Assembly (NCBI GenBank): GCA_905215555.1
Contig: CAJMQU010000029.1
Span: 1-59,591, forward strand
Source: an uncultured bacterium
GTDB taxonomy: Bacteria; Bacteroidota; Bacteroidia; Bacteroidales; Bacteroidaceae
Direction of reading: 5' to 3'
DNA: 59,591 bases
Part shown: positions 7,078 through 15,090 of the stretch, piece after piece
Layout: every line of letters starts with the position of its first letter
How positions within the stretch are numbered: the first letter of the stretch is position 1
Translations under genes and position numbers: made by a program
Notes under the pieces: generated by a model
The model's database searches: none
What the model saw: only the letters and a program-made list of their open reading frames with translations
Told to the model about the DNA's origin: nothing

Positions 7078-9675
7078 ATGAAAAAGCCCTATTCTAATCT
7101 GAAACGAGTGTCACTACTGACCTCATCACTACTGTGCAGTGCCCTTCTGATAGCCGTCCCCCTGCGGAAAGAACTGAATGAAGGATGGAAGTTCAAACAA
7201 GCCAGACTAAGCAACTGGTATCCTGCCACCGTGCCCGGAGTGGTGCACACCGACCTGATGAACAACAAAATCATCGAAGACCCTTTCTTCCGCCTCAACG
7301 AGCGCGGCATGCAATGGATTGACAAAGAGGACTGGATATACCAGACCACCTTCCAACTCACCCCCGAAATGATGGGAAGAGAAAACATCGACCTCATTTT
7401 CAAAGGACTGGATACTTATGCCGATGTATACCTGAACGAAAAGAAAATCCTGGAGGCCAACAACATGTTCCGCGAATGGAGAACCAGCATCAAGCCCGAC
7501 CTGAAAGCAGGTGAGAACATTCTGAAAATCTACTTCCACTCCCCCATCAAAATAGATATTCCCAAATGGGACGCCCTGCCTTATCAGTATGAAGCCGGTA
7601 ACGACCAGTCCGAGAACGGTGGAGTATTCGATAAGAAAGTCAGCGTATTCGCCCGCAAAGCGGGTTATCACTACGGATGGGACTGGGGGCCCCGCCTCGT
7701 CACCTCCGGCATCTGGCGACCTGTATATGTGGAAGCATGGGACAATGCCCGGATCAATGATGTCTTTATCCGCCAGCCGGAAGTCAGCAAAAATCGTGCA
7801 TCCCTCATCGGAGAAGTAGAGATATTGGCAGATAAAGAGATAGACCGGGCTACTGTCAGCATCACCGAAGCCGTTTCCGGCAGAGTGCTGGCAGGACAAA
7901 CCGTTTCCCTACAGAAAGGCATCAACAAGATTTCCCTGCCATTCTCCATCAGGAACCCGAAACTATGGTGGAGCAACGGACTGGGCGAACAGCATCTGTA
8001 TAATTTCCGTACAGACCTCACCGTCAACAATCAGACCTCCGATGTACGAACAGAAGAAGTGGGTATACGTTCACTCAAAATCATCAATCGGCCGGACAAG
8101 GACGGAAAAACTTTCTACGTAGAACTGAACGGCATCCCCGTATTTGCCAAAGGTGCCAACTACATCCCGCAGGATAACTTCCTGCCGCGCGTCACGCCGG
8201 AACAATACGAAAAGACTATCCTCGATGCAGCCAATGCCAATATGAACATGCTCCGCATCTGGGGAGGCGGCACTTATGAGAGCGATCTCTTCTACCAGCT
8301 TTGCGACCGCTATGGTATCCTTATCTGGCAAGACTTCATGTTTGCTTGCAGCCTCTACCCTGCCGAAGGGGAGCTTCTGGAAAACATCCGACAAGAAGCC
8401 ATCGACAACGTGAAGCGGCTGCGCAACCACGCCTGCATCGCCCTTTGGTGCGGCAACAACGAATGCAATGATGCCTGGTTCAACTGGGGCTGGCAGAAAC
8501 GATACAAAGCACAGAATCCCGAATACGAACAGAAAATCTGGAAACAGTTTAACGACCAATACAACGTCACGCTTCCGCAAGTGGTAGAGGAGTATGCGCC
8601 CGAGAGCTTTTACTGGCCTTCTTCCCCCTTCGCCCGCTATGATGGCGGCAGCGACGACCGCAACGGCGACCGCCACTACTGGGAAGTGTGGCATGGCAAG
8701 GAGCCGATTGAAATGTATAATAAGGAGCGCAGCCGTTTCTTTAGCGAATATGGTTTTCAGTCCTTCCCCGAATTTGAATCGGTGAAACGCTATGCACCGC
8801 GCAAGGAGGATTGGGACATCTATTCGGAAGTCATGATGTCTCACCAGCGAGGAGGTATGCACGCGAACAAGTTGATTGAAACCTACCTGCTGAACGAATA
8901 CCGCAAGCCCAAAAACTTCGAAGCCTTTCTTTATATGAACCACGTGTTGCAAGGCGACGCCATCAAAACCGCCATCGAAGCACATCGCCGGGATATGCCT
9001 TACTGCATGGGGACGCTCTTCTGGCAGCATAACGACTGCTGGCCCGTGGCTTCCTGGGCAAGTCGCGACTATTACGGCCGCTGGAAAGCGCAGCACTACT
9101 TCGCCCGCAAAGCCTACCGTGACATCCTCGTATCTCCCATAGCCGATGAAGACGGGCAGTTGAATATTCAGATTGTTTCCGACCGCCACAAGGCTTGCAA
9201 CGGCAGGCTTGAGGTAAAAGTCATAAGGCTGACGGGGGAAGTGCTCAACAGCTTCAACCGGAATGTGAAAGCAGATGCCAACAGCAGCCATACCCTCTTT
9301 TCCGTTTCTTTGGACAGAGCGTTGAAAGACGCGCGTAAAGAAGATGTCTTCATCCACGCTACTCTGCTGACCGACAAAGGAAAAAGCCTTTACACCAACA
9401 ATTATTTTCTGGTGAAGCAAAAAGAGGTAAACTATCCGCAAGCCGTCATCACCCGGAACATACAGCCCATCGCGAAAGGTTTTGAAGTGACACTTACCAG
9501 CAATAACTTCGCCCGTGCCGTCTTCATCGCCACCGGCGATGAAGACAGTTCGTTCAGCGACAACTATTTCGATATTCTTCCCGGCGATTCCGTCAAAGTA
9601 GAAGTCTACACGGACTTGCCGCAGGATATATTTGAAAAACAGATGAAAGTGATTTCTCTGAGTGATGAGTATTAA
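7078..9675 (+). CDS. Beta-mannosidase, glycoside hydrolase family 2
   Basis: Removes beta-mannose from the non-reducing end of oligosaccharides. The 865-residue protein has an N-terminal hydrophobic export signal (about 8-28), a sugar-binding domain (WYPATVPGVVHTDL), an immunoglobulin-like domain, and a TIM barrel (about 350-690) with IRIWGGGTYE-type sequence (LRIWGGGTYESDLFYQLCD). The catalytic acid/base is Glu462 in WCGNNE, and the nucleophile is probably Glu557 in FFSEYGFQS. Length and motif order fit GH2 beta-mannosidases. It is monocistronic: only 12 nt separate it from the convergent catalase gene. Mannan or N-glycan mannose are both possible substrates. Confidence 0.9.
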   Translation: MKKPYSNLKRVSLLTSSLLCSALLIAVPLRKELNEGWKFKQARLSNWYPATVPGVVHTDLMNNKIIEDPFFRLNERGMQWIDKEDWIYQTTFQLTPEMMGRENIDLIFKGLDTYADVYLNEKKILEANNMFREWRTSIKPDLKAGENILKIYFHSPIKIDIPKWDALPYQYEAGNDQSENGGVFDKKVSVFARKAGYHYGWDWGPRLVTSGIWRPVYVEAWDNARINDVFIRQPEVSKNRASLIGEVEILADKEIDRATVSITEAVSGRVLAGQTVSLQKGINKISLPFSIRNPKLWWSNGLGEQHLYNFRTDLTVNNQTSDVRTEEVGIRSLKIINRPDKDGKTFYVELNGIPVFAKGANYIPQDNFLPRVTPEQYEKTILDAANANMNMLRIWGGGTYESDLFYQLCDRYGILIWQDFMFACSLYPAEGELLENIRQEAIDNVKRLRNHACIALWCGNNECNDAWFNWGWQKRYKAQNPEYEQKIWKQFNDQYNVTLPQVVEEYAPESFYWPSSPFARYDGGSDDRNGDRHYWEVWHGKEPIEMYNKERSRFFSEYGFQSFPEFESVKRYAPRKEDWDIYSEVMMSHQRGGMHANKLIETYLLNEYRKPKNFEAFLYMNHVLQGDAIKTAIEAHRRDMPYCMGTLFWQHNDCWPVASWASRDYYGRWKAQHYFARKAYRDILVSPIADEDGQLNIQIVSDRHKACNGRLEVKVIRLTGEVLNSFNRNVKADANSSHTLFSVSLDRALKDARKEDVFIHATLLTDKGKSLYTNNYFLVKQKEVNYPQAVITRNIQPIAKGFEVTLTSNNFARAVFIATGDEDSSFSDNYFDILPGDSVKVEVYTDLPQDIFEKQMKVISLSDEY

Positions 9676-9687
9676 CTGCCAGAAGAA

Positions 9688-11154
9688 CTATCGTGTCTCT
9701 TTCAAAGCTGCATCCAAATCGATCCCCAAAGCTTTGGCCACACCTGTGCCATAAGCCGGATCTGCCTTATAGCAATTGCGCACATGGCGTTGTTTGATGA
9801 ACAGCTCGGCATCACCCATAGCACGGGCGGTATTTTCAAACAACAGTTGTTGTTCGTCCGCAGGCATCAGTCGGAACAAGTCACCCGGCTGGCTATAGTA
9901 ATCATCATCATATTCGCGCTCATTGTAGTTATAAACGTCACCGTGAACTTTCAAAGGGGGTTCTTTCTTCTCAGGAGAATCCTGCCATTCGCCATAACTA
10001 TTCGGTTCGTAACTTTTGGCTGAACCATAGTTGCCGTCTACACGCATGGCACCGTCACGATGGTAGGCATGGAACGGGCAACGGGGTTTATTCACCGGAA
10101 TCTGATCTGCATTTACTCCCAGGCGATAGCGCTGGGCATCTCCATAAGAGAAGAGACGGCCTTGCAGCATTTTGTCGGGAGAGAAGCCGATCCCCTCTAC
10201 GATATTCTGCGGGTTGAAGGCAGCTTGTTCCACTTCGGCAAAATAGTTTTCGGGATTGCGGTTCAGTTCCAGAATACCTACATCCTGCAACGGAAAATCT
10301 TTATGCGGCCAAACCTTCGTCAGGTCGAACGGATTGATGCGGTAATTATCCGCTTCCTCTTCAGTCATTAATTGAATCTGGAACTTCCACTTCGGGAAAT
10401 CACCCTTCCCGATGCTCTCATACAAATCCCGCTGGTGCGACTCACGGTCTTTGGCTATGATGGCTTCGGCTTCCTGGTCAGTCAGGTTTTTAATACCTTG
10501 CAGGGTGCGCAGGTGGAACTTCACCCAGATACGTTTGTTTTCGGCATTGATGAAGCTGTAGGTGTGGCTGCCGAAACCATGCATGTGGCGATAAGAATAA
10601 GGAATGCCGCGGGGGCTCATGGTGATGGTCACCTGATGAAGAGATTCGGGAAGAAGGGTCCAGAAGTCCCAGTTATTGTTCGGACTGCGCATATTGGTGC
10701 GCGGGTCGCGCTTGACGGCGTGGTTCAGATCGGGAAACTTCAGCGGATCGCGCAGGAAGAATACGGGTGTATTGTTTCCTACCAAGTCCCAGTTGCCCTC
10801 TTCGGTGTAGAACTTCATAGCAAAGCCACGGATATCACGCTCGGCATCGGCTGCCCCGCGTTCACCGGCTACGGTGGAGAAGCGGACAAAGCACTCCGTC
10901 TGCTTGCCTACCTTGCTGAAGATGGCGGCACGGGTGTACTTCGTAATGTCATGTGCCACGGTAAACGTACCGTATGCACCGGAACCTTTGGCATGCATAC
11001 GTCTTTCAGGGATTACTTCACGGTCGAAGTGTGCAAGTTTCTCCAGGAACCAGGGGTCCTGCATCATGATAGGACCACGCTGGCCTGCGGTTTGAGTGTT
11101 CTGATTGTCGGCGATTAGGCGACCATTGGCAGCGGTTAGTTTTTTCTTTTCCAT
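9688..11154 (-). CDS. katA: Haem catalase (monofunctional, small-subunit type)
   Basis: Breaks down hydrogen peroxide to water and oxygen. The 488-residue protein has the catalase core: FDREVIPERRMHAKGSGAYG with the distal His, RFSTVAGERGAADAERDIRGFAMKFYTEEGNWDLVGNN including the distal Asn region, and RLFSYGDAQRYRLG with the proximal Tyr ligand. The length matches small-subunit catalases with no C-terminal flavodoxin-like domain. I start it at the ATG complementary to 11152-11154 (MEKKKLTAANGR); the frame extends 24 codons further but runs through the promoter. A tandem OxyR-like site lies upstream at 11219-11254. Confidence 0.95.
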   Translation of the reverse strand: MEKKKLTAANGRLIADNQNTQTAGQRGPIMMQDPWFLEKLAHFDREVIPERRMHAKGSGAYGTFTVAHDITKYTRAAIFSKVGKQTECFVRFSTVAGERGAADAERDIRGFAMKFYTEEGNWDLVGNNTPVFFLRDPLKFPDLNHAVKRDPRTNMRSPNNNWDFWTLLPESLHQVTITMSPRGIPYSYRHMHGFGSHTYSFINAENKRIWVKFHLRTLQGIKNLTDQEAEAIIAKDRESHQRDLYESIGKGDFPKWKFQIQLMTEEEADNYRINPFDLTKVWPHKDFPLQDVGILELNRNPENYFAEVEQAAFNPQNIVEGIGFSPDKMLQGRLFSYGDAQRYRLGVNADQIPVNKPRCPFHAYHRDGAMRVDGNYGSAKSYEPNSYGEWQDSPEKKEPPLKVHGDVYNYNEREYDDDYYSQPGDLFRLMPADEQQLLFENTARAMGDAELFIKQRHVRNCYKADPAYGTGVAKALGIDLDAALKETR

Positions 11155-11188
11155 GGCATTTTGTTTAATGAATGAATTTATTTTGCAA

Positions 11189-11219
11189 CAAAAGTAGTAT
11201 TCCCTAGGTTCAGCTCCAA
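11189..11219 (-). promoter_or_regulatory. Catalase promoter
   Basis: On the minus strand: TACTTTTG (11196-11189) is a -7 element, with TTGG (11219-11216) about 20 nt upstream as a possible -33. The start codon follows 34 nt downstream. Confidence 0.6.
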
Positions 11220-11254
11220 CCGACAAAATCTATACGCTAATAGACAAAATCTAT
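11219..11254. promoter_or_regulatory. Tandem OxyR-like operator
   Basis: The 12-mer GACAAAATCTAT occurs at 11222-11233 and 11243-11254, 21 bp apart (two helical turns). The second copy sits in ATAG-N7-CTAT (11240-11254), the spacing seen in OxyR sites; the first copy keeps CTAT but has ACCG in place of ATAG. It abuts the catalase -33 region, as expected for an activator site. Confidence 0.55.
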
Positions 11255-11290
11255 GAGTTCCACAAATATAGGTAATTCCCTGAGAATTCG

Positions 11291-11298
11291 TACCTTTG
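11291..11298 (+). promoter_or_regulatory. -7 element TACCTTTG
   Basis: An exact TAnnTTTG match 19 nt before the dipeptidase ATG. It is divergent from the catalase promoter and shares the intergenic region with the OxyR-like site. Confidence 0.6.
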
Positions 11299-11317
11299 CA
11301 ATCCCTAAAAGAATTGT

Positions 11318-11983
11318 ATGAAACGTCTATTTTATCTTTTAATAACTTTCTGGTTCATCCCCCTCGCAGCGCAGCAAGGCCAGACTGCCCGCCACATGGA
11401 AAGCCTTGGTTTCGTAAACATTGCCGAGGCGGACAGCACCATCGCCATCGACCTGATGTACACCCGTGCCGATAACTTTGCCGGGCAGGTGCTATACGAA
11501 GATTTGCATGAAGCTTATCTGCACCCCGACGCTCTGAAAGGACTGCTGCGGGCACAACAGGAATTAAAGAAGCGGCATCCCGGCTATCGCCTGATCGTTT
11601 ACGATGCCGCCCGCCCCATGAGCGTACAGCAGAAGATGTGGGATGTGGTGAAAGGCACTTCCCAATACATCTACGTCTCCAACCCGGCCCGTGGAGGGGG
11701 ACTGCACAACTACGGTCTGGCAGTAGACATCAGCATATTGGATGAAGCGGGAGCCCCTCTGCCGATGGGCACGAAAGTGGACCACCTCGGTCCCGAAGCC
11801 CACATCACGAACGAAGCCGCACTGGTGCAAAGCGGAAAAATGACCAAACAGGAACAAGAGAACCGCCGACTGCTGCGCACCGTTATGCGCGCCGCAGGTT
11901 TCCGCACATTGCCCAGTGAATGGTGGCACTTTAACTGGTGCAGCCGACAGGAAGCTAAACAAAAATACAAGGTTATACCCTAA
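11318..11983 (+). CDS. D-alanyl-D-alanine dipeptidase (VanX/DdpX, peptidase M15D)
   Basis: A zinc dipeptidase that cleaves D-Ala-D-Ala. The 221-residue protein has an N-terminal signal peptide (about 1-19, ending LAAQ), so it acts outside the cytoplasm, probably in the periplasm. The expected residues are visible: Arg99 in YDAARP, zinc ligands His130 and Asp137 in LHNYGLAVD, and Glu201 with His204 in EWWHF. A periplasmic enzyme would salvage D-Ala-D-Ala from peptidoglycan turnover, not confer vancomycin resistance; no vanHA partner is near. It is followed 62 nt later by the M50-like gene, which has its own promoter. Confidence 0.88.
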   Translation: MKRLFYLLITFWFIPLAAQQGQTARHMESLGFVNIAEADSTIAIDLMYTRADNFAGQVLYEDLHEAYLHPDALKGLLRAQQELKKRHPGYRLIVYDAARPMSVQQKMWDVVKGTSQYIYVSNPARGGGLHNYGLAVDISILDEAGAPLPMGTKVDHLGPEAHITNEAALVQSGKMTKQEQENRRLLRTVMRAAGFRTLPSEWWHFNWCSRQEAKQKYKVIP

Positions 11984-11999
11984 AATCACCTATATTCCC

Positions 12000-12007
12000 T
12001 ATATTTG
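12000..12007 (+). promoter_or_regulatory. -7 element TATATTTG
   Basis: An exact match 38 nt before ATG 12046. It overlaps a possible GTG start at 12007, which argues against that start. Confidence 0.55.
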
Positions 12008-12045
12008 TGCGAAGAAACAAGGTAAAAACTCATACCGGAACAACT

Positions 12046-13203
12046 ATGAAACAAGCTCTCAAACTTATACTTTCCACCCTGTTCGGTGCATGCATCGGTT
12101 TCGGGGCAGTGATGTTCTGCATCGTCATGTTCACAGGCATTTCCATAAGCGGCTTCCTAGAGAAGATGGGCAACGTACAGATAGCCACGCTGCTACTGTC
12201 CTGTGTGCTGTCAATGGTTTGCCTCATCCTTGCCGTATTCGTGCAAATCATCCTGCACGAAGCAGGGCATCTGGTCTTCGGACTTGCCACGGGCTACCGG
12301 TTCGTGTCCTTCCGTGTGGGAAACATCATACTGATAAAAGATAAAGGAAGGTTCCGTTTCAAACGCTTCTCCATCTCCGGCACGGGCGGCCAATGCCTGC
12401 TTTCTCCGCCGGACCGGCCTTACAGGCAGATGCCTTATTTCTGGTACAATGCGGGCGGAGTACTGATGAACCTGCTGACGGCAATCATTGCACTCATCCT
12501 TTGGGTCACACTTCCAGAGATACCGCTGGCGCTGCATCTGTTTCTGCTGTTTTCCTTTATCTGCGGCTTCTTCCTGGCACTGACGAACGGCATACCACTG
12601 AAGATGTCCGGCATCACTAACGATGCCTACAACCTGATATTCATGCGCAAAGACCCGGAAAGCCGGAAGTATCTGGCACAACAACTGTCCATCAATGCCG
12701 CCCTTATGACAGGTACAAGACTGAAAGACATGCCGGAAGAATGGTTCCCGAATGATGAAATTACGGACTACGGCAACACTTTCCAAGTATCGGCCAAAGC
12801 TACCTACGGATCGTTGCATATCGACCGGGGAGAGTTTGAGGCGGCAGAGAAGATTTTCAAAGAGCTGATGTTGCACGAAAAGGAAATAGCGGGACTGTTC
12901 GTAAAGGAAATCTCCTGCGAACTCCTGTTCCTCGAACTGGCGGGCGATATGACAACAAATGAAGTGAAAGAACTTTATACGGATAAGCTGAAAGGATATA
13001 TCCTGAGATACAAGAATGTGATGTCCTCCAAACAACGTCTGCTGTGCGCACTTGCCCTATATTGGGAGAAACAGCCGGAAAAGGCCAAAGAGATTTACGG
13101 GAAAGTGCTCCGTAACCGGGACAGATATCTGCAGCAGGGAGAGGTTGTCGCTGACCTGGAAATTATGGAAAAGATGCTTCGGGAGGCAGGAGTGGAACTG
13201 TAA
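12046..13203 (+). CDS. M50-like membrane metallopeptidase with TPR-like C-terminus
   Basis: A 385-residue integral membrane protein. Residues about 8-30 and 45-75 are hydrophobic, and the second helix ends in HEAGH (His71, Glu72, His75), the zinc motif of site-2 proteases. Further helices lie at about 135-190, with LTNGIPLKMSGITND in the place of the second M50 motif (the third zinc ligand could be Asp). The C-terminal 150 residues are soluble and helical (FEAAEKIFKELMLHEKE ... KPEKAKEIYGKV-like), resembling TPR repeats. ATG 12046 is chosen because the longer frame opens inside the promoter. It overlaps the methyltransferase gene by 1 nt. The protease role is inferred from the motif. Confidence 0.65.
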   Translation: MKQALKLILSTLFGACIGFGAVMFCIVMFTGISISGFLEKMGNVQIATLLLSCVLSMVCLILAVFVQIILHEAGHLVFGLATGYRFVSFRVGNIILIKDKGRFRFKRFSISGTGGQCLLSPPDRPYRQMPYFWYNAGGVLMNLLTAIIALILWVTLPEIPLALHLFLLFSFICGFFLALTNGIPLKMSGITNDAYNLIFMRKDPESRKYLAQQLSINAALMTGTRLKDMPEEWFPNDEITDYGNTFQVSAKATYGSLHIDRGEFEAAEKIFKELMLHEKEIAGLFVKEISCELLFLELAGDMTTNEVKELYTDKLKGYILRYKNVMSSKQRLLCALALYWEKQPEKAKEIYGKVLRNRDRYLQQGEVVADLEIMEKMLREAGVEL

Positions 13204-14444
13204 TGATGGAACTGAATAACGAAACCCTCCGCTTTATCCGCACACACCGTGACGACGATGTGCGCAGCCTGGCTTTGCAGGCGCAGAAGTATCCCGGCGT
13301 AGACATGCCCGCAGCGCTGATACAGATAGCGGGCAGGCAGGCTGCGGCAGAGAAGCTGCCGTCATGGCAGGCAATGGATGATATCCTGTATCCCCGCCAT
13401 CTGTCTCTGGAGCAATGCTCGTCAGAGGCAACTGCACAATACAAAGCCTCTGTCATCCCGGAAGCTATGACCGACACACTGACCGACCTCACCGGAGGCT
13501 TCGGAATAGACTGCGCCTTTCTCTCAATGAAGTTCCGGAGCGCCACCTACGTGGAGCGCCAAGAGACACTTTGCGAGATTGCCGCACATAATTTCCCCTT
13601 GCTGGGGCTAAACCATATTCAAGTAAAGAATGCCGACGGAGTTTCATATCTGCAAGAGATGTCTCCCGCAGACTGGATATTCATCGACCCCGCCCGCCGG
13701 GACGGTCACGGCGGAAAGACCGTAGCCATTGCCGACTGCGAACCGGACGTGGCGGAACTGGAAACACTGTTGCTCGCCAAAGCACGGCACGTCATGGTGA
13801 AACTCTCGCCCATGCTCGACCTTTCCCTAGCCATCCAAGATCTGAAACATGTGCAGGAGGCACACATCGTTTCCGTCAATAATGAGTGCAAAGAGCTGTT
13901 GCTGGTACTGGGGCACAACACCGTTGCACCGGAAAACATCCCCATTCATTGCATCAATCTGCAAACCAAAGAGGGGAAGGGCGCACAGGGAACCGGACAG
14001 CCGTTCTGCTTCACACGCAGCCGGGAGTTATCAAGCCCGGCCACATATACAGATGTTCCCGGCAAGTATCTGTACGAACCCAATGCCTCCATCCTCAAAG
14101 CGGGAGCTTTCCGCAATATCGCCCATATATATAAGGTGGAGAAACTGCACCCCAACAGTCATCTCTACACTTCGGACGCACTGATAGAGAATTTCCCCGG
14201 AAGGAGTTTCCGGATAACAGGAGTGTGTACGCTAAACAAGAAAGAAATAAAGGCCACACTGGGAGATATCAGAAAAGCCAATGTCACGGTTCGCAATTTT
14301 CCCGCCTCCGTGGCGGAACTGCGAAAACGCATCAAACTCTCTGAAGGTGGAGATGTTTATCTGTTTGCCACAACCTTGAGCAACGAGCAGAAAGTACTCA
14401 TCCGGTGCGAAAAAGTGCTTCATTCCGGACAAAAAGAGATTTAA
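13203..14444 (+). CDS. Class I SAM-dependent methyltransferase with THUMP-like domain
   Basis: A 413-residue protein with a Rossmann methyltransferase core. Motif I is LTDLTGGFGIDCAFLS (about 95-110), the acidic end of strand 2 is in YVERQE, and motif IV is FIDPARRD. The C-terminal part (about 320-413, PGRSFRITGVCTLNKKEIKATLGDIRKANVTVRNF style) resembles the THUMP-like domain of a Bacteroidetes methyltransferase family. RNA is the likely substrate, but this is inferred from THUMP. The ATG at 13203 shares one base with the upstream TAA, so it is translationally coupled to the M50-like gene. ATG 13206 is an equal alternative. Confidence 0.8.
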   Translation: MMELNNETLRFIRTHRDDDVRSLALQAQKYPGVDMPAALIQIAGRQAAAEKLPSWQAMDDILYPRHLSLEQCSSEATAQYKASVIPEAMTDTLTDLTGGFGIDCAFLSMKFRSATYVERQETLCEIAAHNFPLLGLNHIQVKNADGVSYLQEMSPADWIFIDPARRDGHGGKTVAIADCEPDVAELETLLLAKARHVMVKLSPMLDLSLAIQDLKHVQEAHIVSVNNECKELLLVLGHNTVAPENIPIHCINLQTKEGKGAQGTGQPFCFTRSRELSSPATYTDVPGKYLYEPNASILKAGAFRNIAHIYKVEKLHPNSHLYTSDALIENFPGRSFRITGVCTLNKKEIKATLGDIRKANVTVRNFPASVAELRKRIKLSEGGDVYLFATTLSNEQKVLIRCEKVLHSGQKEI

Positions 14445-14571
14445 ACAAGCTTTTTGCTGACAGATGATTATTTCAAAACAGCCCAAATAGAATCCTGCCG
14501 CATAAGCCAGGGAATATAAATGCACGGATTTTGCATAAAACAGGCAGTATATGCAATACTTATGCAAGAAA

Positions 14572-14725
14572 CTATAGGTCTTACACCAAGAAACTATAGA
14601 TGTAATGCAAAGGATCTATAGATGTAACGCAAAGGATCTATAGATGTAACACAAAGGATCTATAGATGGGAAGCAAACGGTCTATAGATGGGAAGCAAAC
14701 GGTCTATATATGGGAGACAGACCAT
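14572..14725 (+). repeat. 22-bp tandem repeat array, seven units
   Basis: Units begin with CTATAG at 14572, 14594, 14616, 14638, 14660, 14682 and a CTATAT variant at 14704, always 22 bp apart. The best units share CTATAGATGTAACGCAAAGG; later units drift to CTATAGATGGGAAGCAAACGG. A weak possible eighth unit precedes at 14550. The ATCTATAGAT at unit junctions is a perfect palindrome. The array begins 128 nt after the methyltransferase stop. There are no unique spacers, so it is not CRISPR. Confidence 0.85.
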
Positions 14726-14887
14726 GTGTTTTCACTACACAAACCATCTGTTTTTCTTTTATTAGAGTTGTACATATTTAGATACTGTGCTATCAATCAG
14801 CAAAATGCTGATTTCGGTTCGTTTCTTTTCATTCTCCCCTGCATCGGGACGGAACTATCGCACTCTCGTTATGCATAAAAAGCAAAA

Positions 14888-14990
14888 TGTCAGATAGACA
14901 AATACGGGCTACAAGCTAATATATGTAACCCCAGCAAAACAAGATGTAACATACAACGCATTTCTGTAACATGAGTTCAACTATCTGACA
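14888..14990. promoter_or_regulatory. Inverted repeat enclosing three TGTAAC motifs
   Basis: TGTCAGATAG (14888-14897) and CTATCTGACA (14981-14990) are perfect inverted copies. Between them TGTAAC occurs at 14924, 14945 and 14965, spaced 21 and 20 bp, so on one face of the helix. The -7 element follows 34 nt later and ends in TTTTGTAAC. It may be a regulator site for the GH3 operon. Confidence 0.4.
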
Positions 14991-15023
14991 CATCATTTCT
15001 CTCCCGAATCCCTTTTTTCTTCT

Positions 15024-15031
15024 TACTTTTG
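15024..15031 (+). promoter_or_regulatory. -7 element TACTTTTG
   Basis: An exact TAnnTTTG match 59 nt before ATG 15091 of the GH3 gene. No clear -33 element. Confidence 0.55.
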
Positions 15032-15090
15032 TAACCGCTACCCAAGTGGCGAAACAGGAGACTATTAATAACAACAAAAGCACTAATACC

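Larger units (their letters stand above)
14445..15090 (+). other. 646-nt intergenic region with repeats
   Basis: No credible gene is present. It holds, in order: the 22-bp tandem array (14572-14725), a 10-bp inverted repeat (14888-14897 with 14981-14990) enclosing three spaced TGTAAC motifs, and a -7 element at 15024-15031. The stretch 14726-14887 shows nothing I can name. Confidence 0.7.

Noticed and set aside
8071..9441. 456-codon antisense frame within the beta-mannosidase
   Set aside because: Shadow of the GH2 gene; no start signal and no family features.
11318..11983. Vancomycin resistance gene (VanX)
   Set aside because: The protein has a signal peptide and no vanH, vanA or vanRS neighbours; peptidoglycan recycling is the better reading.
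14572..14725. Could the repeat array be a CRISPR?
   Set aside because: Units are contiguous 22-mers with no unique spacers, and there are no cas genes in the window.
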